Shown here: one piece after another, positions 56,878 to 64,000 of the stretch
How positions within the stretch are numbered: the stretch's first letter is position 1
Layout of the letters: each line of letters begins with the position of its first letter
Source of the DNA: Candidatus Macondimonas diazotrophica
GTDB lineage: Bacteria > Pseudomonadota > Gammaproteobacteria > UBA5335
Length of the DNA stretch: 64,000 bases
Direction: 5' to 3'
Assembly (NCBI RefSeq): GCF_004684205.1
Contig: NZ_SRIO01000011.1
Location: forward strand, 33,839-97,838
The notes under the pieces: generated by a model
The model's input: only the letters and a program-made list of their open reading frames with translations
Told to the model about the DNA's origin: nothing
Database searches by the model: none
Program-made: the position numbers and the translations under genes

Positions 56878-58230
56878 TCAAAAACCCATACCCGGCGGCA
56901 GCCGCCCGCCCTTGAGCAGTTTACCCATGGGACCCTTGGTCATGCGCTTCATCATTTTCTGGGTTTGTTCAAATTGCTTGAGCAACCGATTCAAATCCTG
57001 AACCTGCAGACCCGAACCACTCGCGATGCGCCGCTTGCGCGATGCCTGAATGATCTCCGGACGCCGCCGTTCGACCGGCGTCATGGCATTGATCAACGCA
57101 ACCATGCGCCGGATATCTCGGTCCTGTACCTGGTTGCGTGCCGTCTCGGGTATCTTCATGGATCCCGGCAACTTTTCGAGTATTCCCTTGACCCCGCCCA
57201 TGTTGAGCATCTGCATCAGCTGGTCGCGGTAGTCCTCCAACGTGATCCCCTTGCCTTTCTGCACCTGCGTTGCCAGCTTGTCGGCCTTGGCGCGGTCCGT
57301 GCTGCGCTCGATCTCCTCGATCAGCGTCAATACATCCCCCATGCCCAGGATGCGAGAGGCCACACGCTCGGGATGGAATGGCTCCAGCGCGTCGGTCTTC
57401 TCACCTGCGCCCATCAGCTTGATGGGCTTGCCGGTGATCTGCCGAATCGACAGGGCAGCACCTCCACGCGCATCACCGTCGGTCTTGGTCAGAATGACGC
57501 CGGTCAGCGGCAGGGCTTCGTCGAAGGCCTTGGCGGTGTTAGCGGCGTCTTGACCCGTCATGGCATCCACGACGAACAGGGTCTCATGCGGCGAAACCGC
57601 CTCGTGAATGCGGCGCACCTCAGCCATCATGTCAGCGTCGATATGCAACCGCCCGGCGGTATCGACGATGAGCACGTCGATGAATTTGAGTCGCGCGTGC
57701 GCCAGGGCCGCCTTGGCGATTTCTGCGGGATCCTGATCGGTGCTGCTCGGGAAAAAACTTGCTCCGACCTGCTGCGCCAAGGTCTGCAGCTGATCAATCG
57801 CCGCCGGGCGGTAGACGTCGCAACTGACCAGCAGCGATTTCTTGCGCTGACGCTCCTTGAGATGTCTCGCGAGCTTGGCGGCCGTCGTGGTCTTGCCCGC
57901 CCCCTGCAGACCGGCAAGCAGGATGACGACTGGGGGACGGTGATTGAACTTCAGCTCGGCCGTGTGTTCGCCCAGTACACGGATCAATTCCTCATTGACG
58001 ACCTTGATCAGAACCTGGCCCGGGGTCAGGCTGGTCGTGACTTCGCGCCCCACCGCCCGCTCGCGAACCTGATCGATGAACCCCTTGACGACCGGAAGGG
58101 CAACATCGGCATCGAGCAAGGCCGCGCGCACCTCACGCAGCGCCTGCTGGATGTTTTCCTCGGTAAGGCGCGCCTGGCCCCGCAGCTGCATCAGGGTTCG
58201 GTTGAGGCGTTCGGTCAGATTTTCGAACAT
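56878..58230 (-). CDS. ffh: Signal recognition particle protein Ffh
   Basis: A 450-residue GTPase. N/G domains: FENLTERLNRTLMQLRGQARLTEENIQQALREVRAALLDADVALP, LLAGLQGAGKTTTAAKLA, DTAGRLHIDADMMAEV and TKTDGDARGGAALSIRQITGKPI. The methionine-rich M domain follows (MLNMGGVKGILEKLPG, FEQTQKMMKRMTKGPMG). It binds signal sequences with 4.5S RNA. Divergent from ypjD. Confidence 0.97.
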   Translation of the reverse strand: MFENLTERLNRTLMQLRGQARLTEENIQQALREVRAALLDADVALPVVKGFIDQVRERAVGREVTTSLTPGQVLIKVVNEELIRVLGEHTAELKFNHRPPVVILLAGLQGAGKTTTAAKLARHLKERQRKKSLLVSCDVYRPAAIDQLQTLAQQVGASFFPSSTDQDPAEIAKAALAHARLKFIDVLIVDTAGRLHIDADMMAEVRRIHEAVSPHETLFVVDAMTGQDAANTAKAFDEALPLTGVILTKTDGDARGGAALSIRQITGKPIKLMGAGEKTDALEPFHPERVASRILGMGDVLTLIEEIERSTDRAKADKLATQVQKGKGITLEDYRDQLMQMLNMGGVKGILEKLPGSMKIPETARNQVQDRDIRRMVALINAMTPVERRRPEIIQASRKRRIASGSGLQVQDLNRLLKQFEQTQKMMKRMTKGPMGKLLKGGRLPPGMGF

Positions 58231-58417
58231 GTCAGATTACTACTCAAAAATTAGCTCGATATAGAGAGACGAATCGGGCCGTCATCCGGCGCGATGACCG
58301 CGCCAACGGTAACTGTTTACGTTACCCGAAACACCGGAAATCGTCATCCGCCCGCTTGTGGCACGCTTCAGTCAGGTTATGCCATCATGCCGTATAACCC
58401 ATGGCGGCATATCGACG

Positions 58418-59230
58418 ATGAACAGTTACTGGATTGCACCGGCTGTCGCGCTGAGTTACTTCGGCAGCACCGCGGTATTGCTCTGGCGCGCCTGGCGAAT
58501 GCTCAACGGCCGCCCGGCAGGCAAGGCCGGCGCGCTAACTCTGGCGGCAGCGGGTTTTGTACTGCACACCCTGATGCTCTCTCCGGTCCTCGCACAAGCC
58601 AGTCTCCACCTCGGTTTTTCGGGAGTCATCCTGTTGATGGGATGGCAACTGGTGCTACTGCTCTTGCTGGGGTCGATGCGGGCTCCACTGGAGAACCTGG
58701 GGATCCTGCTTTTCCCCATCCTTGCGATCTCCGTGCTGCTCTATCGTCCGCATGCGACCGGGGCAACGGGCACAGTGGCAAGCGGACCGGTTGAGCTGCA
58801 CATCCTGACCGCCAGCATCGCTTACAGCCTGGTCATCCTTGCCGGCGCCCAAGCCATCCTGCTGATGATCCAGAATCATCTACTGCACCGGCATCGCACC
58901 AACGGCATCGTTCGCGTTTTTCCCCCGCTACAGACCATGGAGCGGCTGCTGTTTCAGCTCATTGGACTCGCATTCTTCGTGCTGTCGCTGGCGTTGTTGA
59001 GCGGAATGGTCTTTGTCGAGCATCTGTTCGCACAGCATCTGGTTCACAAGACCGTGTTGTCGATACTGGCCTGGATCATCCTCGGGATGCTGCTGTGGGG
59101 GCATCATCGATTCGGCTGGCGCGGGAAAGTGGCTGTTCGCTGGACCTTGAGCGGCGGCGCAGTCCTAACCATGGGCTATTTCGGCAGCAAATTCGTGCTG
59201 GAAACACTGCTCGGGCGGCAATGGGGATAA
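58418..59230 (+). CDS. CcsA-like inner membrane protein (YpjD family)
   Basis: About 270 residues with eight hydrophobic segments, starting MNSYWIAPAVALSYFGSTAVLLW. LHILTASIAYSLVILAGAQAILLMIQNHLLHR and LLFQLIGLAFFVLSLALLSGMVFVEHLFAQ, HLVHKTVLSILAWIILGMLLWGHHRFGWRGKVA place it in the CcsA/CcmC-like family. E. coli ypjD is also divergent from ffh. The WWD heme motif typical of CcsA is not evident, so a heme-handling role is only suggested. Confidence 0.85.
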   Translation: MNSYWIAPAVALSYFGSTAVLLWRAWRMLNGRPAGKAGALTLAAAGFVLHTLMLSPVLAQASLHLGFSGVILLMGWQLVLLLLLGSMRAPLENLGILLFPILAISVLLYRPHATGATGTVASGPVELHILTASIAYSLVILAGAQAILLMIQNHLLHRHRTNGIVRVFPPLQTMERLLFQLIGLAFFVLSLALLSGMVFVEHLFAQHLVHKTVLSILAWIILGMLLWGHHRFGWRGKVAVRWTLSGGAVLTMGYFGSKFVLETLLGRQWG

Positions 59231-59330
59231 AGAACGTCCCAGAGGGCTTCGCGACGCCCCTGTCACGTCTCATCCGACTCAGGGATGGGCTCAACCGTTC
59301 CGCGACAACTCGATCGCGCTGTTTTTTGCA

Positions 59331-59359
59331 TTGATGCGCCTCGTCCCGATTGCTATAGT
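59331..59359 (+). promoter_or_regulatory. Sigma-70 promoter driving the long RNase E leader
   Basis: -35 TTGATG at 59331-59336, a 17-bp spacer, -10 TATAGT at 59354-59359. Transcription from here would give a ~390-nt leader before rne, similar in length to the 361-nt autoregulatory leader of E. coli rne. The leader includes a short hairpin (CTGTC...GACAG around 59380-59400). Confidence 0.65.
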
Positions 59360-59635
59360 TCGAGCCATTCCAGCCGCCGCACTGTCTACCAGGACAGCGA
59401 TTCGACGATGGAAAATCCTGAGGTCTGAACGGGCAAGATATGACCGCTTCCATGACGATCGACGCGTTCGCCGCGCACGCGAGTACCCGCGCGCAGCGCC
59501 ACCTCGGGATTCTGGTTTTGACGTTGGGAACCCCCTTCTTGCCAGACTGGCAAGGAAAGCTTCCCTCACCGAATATCCTTAATTTGCATGCCTAGGCGAT
59601 TTCCCGCTGCCGCCGAACGTTCAGGAGTCAGACCG

Positions 59636-59815
59636 ATGACTGCAACGGCTGGTTCATGCTTGATCCGCATGGCCCCAGCTGCAGCGCTCCGGACCGGCCC
59701 GGCGCAAACACGCACGGACACGGAAAACGCGGCGGGCACCGAAGAGTACCCCCCTTATGAAAAGAATGCTGATCAATGCCACACAACCCGAAGAGTTGCG
59801 GGTTGCGCTGGTTGA
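59636..59815 (+). CDS. Candidate upstream ORF overlapping the RNase E start
   Basis: A 59-codon ORF ([14 protein letters not shown]...) that starts at ATG 59636 with AGGAG eight bases upstream. It runs in another frame through the rne start (59757) and ends 59 bp into rne. rne itself has no obvious Shine-Dalgarno; the bases before its ATG are TACCCCCCTT. Translation of this ORF could open or load the rne start. It may be chance; the peptide has no known family. Confidence 0.3.
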   Translation: MTATAGSCLIRMAPAAALRTGPAQTRTDTENAAGTEEYPPYEKNADQCHTTRRVAGCAG

Positions 59816-61991
59816 CGGACAAAAGCTATTCGATCTCGATATCGAAACGCCATCCCGGGAACAAAAAAAAGCCAACATCTACAAAGGCCGCATTACCCGA
59901 ATCGAACCCAGCCTGGACGCCTGCTTTGTGGAATATGGCGCAGAGCGCAACGGGTTCCTGCCCCTGAAGGAGGTTTCCCGCGACTACTTCAAGGGCGGCA
60001 CCGAACCCGGCGGCAAGCTGAACATTGCGGAACTGCTCCACGAAGGACAGGAAGTCGTCGTTCAAGTCGAGAAGGAAGAGCGCGGCACCAAGGGTGCCGC
60101 CTTGACCACGTTCGTCAGCCTGGCTGGACGCTATCTGGTCCTGATGCCAAACAATCCTCGGGCGGGTGGCGTTTCCCGGCGTATCGAGGGTGAAGATCGC
60201 GACGAGCTGCGCGAGATCATGCGCAATCTGGACGTGCCGGAAGGCATGGGAATGATCGTACGCACGGCCGGAATGGGCCGCACGCCCGAGGAACTGCAAT
60301 GGGATCTCGGGTATCTGCTGCAACTGTGGCGCGCCATCGAGCAAGCCGCCAACGAACGGCAGGCGCCATTTCTCATCTACCAGGAAAGCAACATCATCAT
60401 CCGGGCCCTGCGCGACTACCTCCGTGCGGACATCAACGAGATCCTGGTCGACGATCCGACTGTCCATGAGCAGGCACGCGAATTCATGGCCACCGTGATG
60501 CCCCACAACCTCGGGCGCCTGAAGCTGTACCAAGACGCGATACCGCTGTTCACCCGCTACCAGATCGAGAGCCAGATCGAGCTCGCGTTTGCACGGGAAG
60601 TCAGACTCCCATCTGGTGGATCGATCGTCATCGACCATACCGAAGCGCTGACCAGCATCGACATCAACTCCGCACGGGCTACCCGGGGGGCCGATATCGA
60701 GGAAACGGCGCTACAGACCAACCTCGAGGCAGCTGAGGAAATTGCGCGTCAGCTGCGCTTGCGTGATCTGGGCGGACTGCTGGTCATCGATTTCATCGAC
60801 ATGACCCCGGCCAAGAATCAGCGAGAAGTCGAGAACCGCCTGCGGGAAGCCACCCAGCTCGACCGTGCGCGCATCCAGATCGGGCGTATTTCTCGCTTCG
60901 GCTTGCTCGAACTGTCCCGCCAGCGCCTGCGCCCCTCGCTGGGTGAACACAGTCATATCACCTGCCCTCGCTGTGAAGGACGGGGCACGATCCGTTCGGT
61001 CGAATCTCTGGCATTGGCCGTGCTTCGACTGATTCAGGAAGAGGCTATGAAAGACCGCACGGAGCGCGTTCTGGCTCAGCTTCCGGTTCCTGTGGCCACA
61101 TTCCTGCTCAACGAAAAGCGTGCGGCCTTGAGCACCATTGAAGCGCGCCATGGGATCGTGCTGATCATCGTGCCCAGTCCACATATGGATACGCCGCGAT
61201 ATGAAGTGACGCGAATCCGGCAGGACGAATCACGCGCCAATGGTGAGGCTGAACCCACCTACAAGCTGCTCAGCCCGCCGCCCGCCGCGCAATACGAACC
61301 CAAGATCGGGACCCGCAGCACGAGCCAAACCCCGGCTGTCCGGATGACACCGCCACCACCCTCGCCGACCCCTGAAGCGTCGCCGGTCCGGAGCAAGTCA
61401 CAACCGGCACCACCCGCGGCGAAACCCCGAGCATCATCGGGCAGTCTGTTGAAGAAAGTATGGGATCGGCTGTTTGGGGAGAGCGCCGCACCACAGCCGC
61501 AACCCGACAAACCGGAAACCGCCGAAGCTGCCCCCCCTGCAGAACAGGCGACTGAAAAGCCAACTCGCCGCCGCCGCAGCGCCACTGGAAATCGCCGAGG
61601 ACGCACCAAACAACGGACGGAAACCGATACCGGCACTACACGTGCGCGATCGGTGGCACACCGTGCCGAAGCGACGCCCACCGAACCGCCACAGGCTAGT
61701 GATTCCACGGACGAATCTGTCGATCAAAGGGGGACGGATACCGACAACGGTGCACCAGACACGACTGGCGAGGACGCGCCGCGGAGTCGCCGTGGAAGGC
61801 GCGGCGGACGCCGGCGTCGACGCCCCGCGACCGCAGCAGCGCCGGACACGCAGACCCCAGCTCCTGAGACCGAGCTGGGCGGGGGACAACCGGAAAGTCG
61901 CGACATCGCCAGCAGCACTCCGCTGTCCTCGACACCCGCCGAGGCCGCGTTGCCGTCGGATCCATTCAAGCGCACTGCCGAAGGCGAATAA
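59757..61991 (+). CDS. rne: Ribonuclease E
   Basis: A 744-residue RNase E. The N-terminal half shows the conserved [30 protein letters not shown], the S1 domain ([35 protein letters not shown]), the catalytic Asp regions ([20 protein letters not shown]) and the zinc-link [12 protein letters not shown]. Its C-terminal half is shorter than in E. coli and holds [16 protein letters not shown] near residue 562, resembling the membrane-targeting helix, then Pro- and Arg-rich stretches for RNA/degradosome binding ([14 protein letters not shown]). Confidence 0.97.
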   Translation: MKRMLINATQPEELRVALVDGQKLFDLDIETPSREQKKANIYKGRITRIEPSLDACFVEYGAERNGFLPLKEVSRDYFKGGTEPGGKLNIAELLHEGQEVVVQVEKEERGTKGAALTTFVSLAGRYLVLMPNNPRAGGVSRRIEGEDRDELREIMRNLDVPEGMGMIVRTAGMGRTPEELQWDLGYLLQLWRAIEQAANERQAPFLIYQESNIIIRALRDYLRADINEILVDDPTVHEQAREFMATVMPHNLGRLKLYQDAIPLFTRYQIESQIELAFAREVRLPSGGSIVIDHTEALTSIDINSARATRGADIEETALQTNLEAAEEIARQLRLRDLGGLLVIDFIDMTPAKNQREVENRLREATQLDRARIQIGRISRFGLLELSRQRLRPSLGEHSHITCPRCEGRGTIRSVESLALAVLRLIQEEAMKDRTERVLAQLPVPVATFLLNEKRAALSTIEARHGIVLIIVPSPHMDTPRYEVTRIRQDESRANGEAEPTYKLLSPPPAAQYEPKIGTRSTSQTPAVRMTPPPPSPTPEASPVRSKSQPAPPAAKPRASSGSLLKKVWDRLFGESAAPQPQPDKPETAEAAPPAEQATEKPTRRRRSATGNRRGRTKQRTETDTGTTRARSVAHRAEATPTEPPQASDSTDESVDQRGTDTDNGAPDTTGEDAPRSRRGRRGGRRRRRPATAAAPDTQTPAPETELGGGQPESRDIASSTPLSSTPAEAALPSDPFKRTAEGE

Positions 61992-62051
61992 ACGAGTCCC
62001 TACCGCGGCGGAGGGCGGTTCAGCGGTGACGTGACCCGTCGCCGCCGGCTG

Positions 62052-62531
62052 TCAATCAAGCTGGACAACCAGTCGGTTCATCAATGCAGTACACCCGGCG
62101 TCCAGCAAGTCGAGGACACGATCGAATCCTTGGACGCCGCCATAATAGGGGTCCGGTACGTCCTGCGGTACGCTGCCGCCCAACAAGTCCAAGAACAACT
62201 CGGGTTCGCATACCGCAGTGGCGGGTCGCAGCGTTCTCAGATGACGCAGGTTCGCCTGATCCATCGCAAAAACATGGGTGAATTGGGCGAAATCCGCCGG
62301 CTTCACCAAACGCGCCCGCATGGAACTCAGATCGATACCGCGGCGGCGGGCGGCGTCGTGCATTCTCGGGTCGGGCGACCGGCCAACGTGATAGGGATGC
62401 GTGCCCGCTGAATCAATGTCGATGCGATCCAACCATTGGGGCGCCTCCCGCTGGAATCGGTCACGCAACAGCCCCTCCGCCGCCGGGGATCGGCAGATAT
62501 TCCCCATGCAGACAAACAAGATCCGGTACAC
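62052..62531 (-). CDS. Low-molecular-weight protein-tyrosine phosphatase
   Basis: A 159-residue phosphatase starting at GTG 62531: active site VCMGNICRSPAAE (C-x5-R), SAGTHPYHVG and DVPDPYYGGVQGFD with the general-acid Asp. It follows kdsB in the Kdo/lipid A operon. In other bacteria such phosphatases counteract tyrosine kinases of capsule export; none is visible here. Confidence 0.93.
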   Translation of the reverse strand: MYRILFVCMGNICRSPAAEGLLRDRFQREAPQWLDRIDIDSAGTHPYHVGRSPDPRMHDAARRRGIDLSSMRARLVKPADFAQFTHVFAMDQANLRHLRTLRPATAVCEPELFLDLLGGSVPQDVPDPYYGGVQGFDRVLDLLDAGCTALMNRLVVQLD

Positions 62532-62572
62532 GTGCCTTCGCCCTCCGATGTGAAGCGTGCTGCAGTGGGGAG

Positions 62573-63337
62573 CTACGCCGACGGGCGGCGGAGTGCCGCT
62601 TCAACGCGCTCAAGATCGGCTTCGGTATCGACGGCGGAACCGGGCAAGGCCGGCGCATCACCGACATGAATCCGAATCCCGCCCCACTGGAATCGCAGCT
62701 GCTCCAGCGATTCCTGCCGTTCCAGCTCGCTTGGTACCAGACTGGCGAAAGTCCGCAGCGCGCCGGCACGATAAGCGTAAATTCCCAGGTGTCGGAGCCA
62801 CAGGCCCGGTGGCATTCCTGCATCATGGGAAAATCCACCGTCGCGATGCCAAGGAATGGGAGCTCGGCTGAAATACAGCGCCAGATCGTCCTGATCCAGA
62901 ACCACCTTCACGACATTCGGATCGAGCAGCTCCTCCACCGTTCCGATGGGGGTACAGAGTGTCGTGACCGGCGCCTGTGTCTGCGTCAGCAGATGTTCGG
63001 CCACCCGGGCCACATTCACTGCGGGCATGGTGGGCTCGTCACCTTGCAAGTTGACGACGACCGTGTCATCCGGCCACCCGCGCTGCTCCACCACCTCGGC
63101 GATGCGATCGGTCCCGCACAAGTGCTGTTCGCCCGTCATGCAAACCGTAGCGCCGAAGGAGCGCGCCATCTGCGCGACAAGCTCATGCTCGGTCGCAACG
63201 ATGACTTCCTCGGCGCCGCTCTCGAGCGCCCGCTGATAGACATGCTGCACCATCGGCAGACCGGCAATCAGTCGCAGCGGCTTGCCAGGCAGGCGGGTCG
63301 CACCGTGACGGGCAGGGATAACCACCTTGAACGGCAT
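62573..63337 (-). CDS. kdsB: CMP-Kdo synthetase (3-deoxy-manno-octulosonate cytidylyltransferase)
   Basis: A 254-residue enzyme: FKVVIPARHGATRLPGKPLRLIAGLPMVQHVYQRAL, VATEHELVAQMARSFGA, MTGEQHLCGTDRIAEV and VVNLQGDEPTMPAVN and YFSRAPIPWHRDG. It activates Kdo for lipid A core. Its ATG overlaps the stop of the Trm112 gene (ATGA). Confidence 0.97.
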   Translation of the reverse strand: MPFKVVIPARHGATRLPGKPLRLIAGLPMVQHVYQRALESGAEEVIVATEHELVAQMARSFGATVCMTGEQHLCGTDRIAEVVEQRGWPDDTVVVNLQGDEPTMPAVNVARVAEHLLTQTQAPVTTLCTPIGTVEELLDPNVVKVVLDQDDLALYFSRAPIPWHRDGGFSHDAGMPPGLWLRHLGIYAYRAGALRTFASLVPSELERQESLEQLRFQWGGIRIHVGDAPALPGSAVDTEADLERVEAALRRPSA

Positions 63338-63516
63338 CAGCGCTCCTCCTCGCTCGACAAGGGGCGAGCTTCGTCGACCAGCATCACCGGGATCCCTTCA
63401 CGGATCGGAAACGCCAATCGATCCGCTTTGCAAATCAACTCACCCGCCGCAGGCCGGTAGATCAGCGGACCCTTGCAGATCGGACACGCCAGAATCTCAA
63501 GCAATTTTCTATCCAC
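63337..63516 (-). CDS. Trm112/YcaR family small zinc-ribbon-like protein
   Basis: A 59-residue protein starting at GTG 63516: [21 protein letters not shown] with the CPxC zinc-ribbon motif, then [28 protein letters not shown]. It matches the Trm112/UPF0434 family usually found between lpxK and kdsB. Its role in this operon is unknown. It overlaps lpxK by 8 bp and kdsB by 3 bp. Confidence 0.9.
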   Translation of the reverse strand: MDRKLLEILACPICKGPLIYRPAAGELICKADRLAFPIREGIPVMLVDEARPLSSEEER

Positions 63517-64000
63517 TTTTCTTCCCTCGCCTTGGCGACACGGCCGTCCCAGCAGGGCGTCGCTGCCGGATCCATGTCAGTAATTCATCATCAATCGCTG
63601 GTGCTACCCGCGCGCTGACGGGCACGAACCAGGCATTGGCCGGTGCGAATCCCACGCATTTGACAGCGTCTTTCTCCGTCATCAGCAAAGGCGCATCCGC
63701 AGCGAACGCCAGATCCTGCGGCCGGTAATCATAATGATCGGGAAATGCGTGTTCTACTACCCGCAACCCGGCTTCCCGCAGTGCGTTGAAAAACCGCTGG
63801 GGATGTCCGATCCCGGCGATGGCATGGACGGTCTGCCCGCCGAACGCCGCCAGTGGGCGCCGTTGCCTCGCAGTCGCCACATCCAGCGTATCACCAAGCG
63901 GCAGGCTCATTCGTCGGACCGGACGCCGGATATCGAATTCCTCACCTTGGATCACCACCGCATCCGCGGTCGCCAAACGCCGAACCGGCTCGCGCAGCGG
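63509..64000 (-). CDS. lpxK: Tetraacyldisaccharide 4'-kinase LpxK, C-terminal part (cut by window edge)
   Basis: The 3' part of lpxK, extending beyond the window. [20 protein letters not shown] and [42 protein letters not shown], then [11 protein letters not shown] and [12 protein letters not shown] are typical of LpxK. It phosphorylates the lipid A disaccharide at the inner membrane. The TTG at 63974-63976 is not the real start; the frame is open to the window end. Confidence 0.93.
   Translation of the reverse strand, partial: PLREPVRRLATADAVVIQGEEFDIRRPVRRMSLPLGDTLDVATARQRRPLAAFGGQTVHAIAGIGHPQRFFNALREAGLRVVEHAFPDHYDYRPQDLAFAADAPLLMTEKDAVKCVGFAPANAWFVPVSARVAPAIDDELLTWIRQRRPAGTAVSPRRGKKSG

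Overview
The window is about 64 kb of gene-dense, GC-rich DNA that reads as core chromosome of a gammaproteobacterium. Three blocks keep a gammaproteobacterial gene order: trpF-trpB-trpA-accD-folC-dedD-cvpA-purF-metZ, rpsP-rimM-trmD-rplS opposite ffh/ypjD, and lpxK-trm112-kdsB-LMW phosphatase. The genus cannot be fixed from the sequence. A fused ATP sulfurylase/APS kinase beside a DASS-type permease, aerobic-style cobalamin genes, and NO/zinc stress modules suggest a free-living aerobic or facultative bacterium. I see no insertion sequence, prophage, CRISPR array or rRNA operon. There is one tRNA, tRNA-Lys(CTT).

Layout. 1-7981 (+): a tightly overlapping cobalamin operon (cobI 3' end, cbiG, cobE, cobJ, ferredoxin-BluB, BtuF-like, cobD, cobC, cobQ). 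It carries unusual fusions: CobJ with a ChuX/HutX-like domain and a [2Fe-2S] ferredoxin with BluB. It also carries a cobalamin-binding-type protein without a signal peptide. 8203-13630: a nitrosative-stress block. norR (-) diverges from hmp (+) across a region with GTCA-N3-TGAC elements, followed by a hemerythrin, a DUF488 protein and a nitronate monooxygenase fused to a ferritin-like tail. 14155-20263 (+): a zinc-starvation island with a Fur/Zur-family repressor. It is followed by DUF1826, a COG0523 GTPase, MerC and a ZrgABCD-like transporter. Two perfect palindromes lie exactly on the candidate promoter of this operon.

20537-37639: tRNA-Lys, then the long minus-strand metZ-to-trpF operon, an LpxL-like acyltransferase with an altered catalytic motif, dusA, a CbpA-type DnaJ, glutathione peroxidase, DAHP synthase, an EEP-family hydrolase, apt, a UDP-glucuronate epimerase-type enzyme and lipA. 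37811-43740 (+): sulfate permease, fused sat-cysC, a PhzF protein and an ACT-containing malic enzyme. 43745-51053: sppA, then a small-molecule cluster (cupin, two SnoaL-like proteins, DinB, class IV aminotransferase, PhzF) divergent from a MocR-type regulator that has an inverted-repeat operator.

51498-64000: a five-PAS GGDEF-EAL protein, the rplS-trmD-rimM-rpsP translation operon, ffh, ypjD, RNase E with a long leader containing a candidate overlapping upstream ORF, and the Kdo/lipid A genes lpxK, trm112 and kdsB with a low-molecular-weight phosphatase. The most interesting unexplained items are the fused tetrapyrrole enzymes, the zinc island with its operator, and the RNase E leader.
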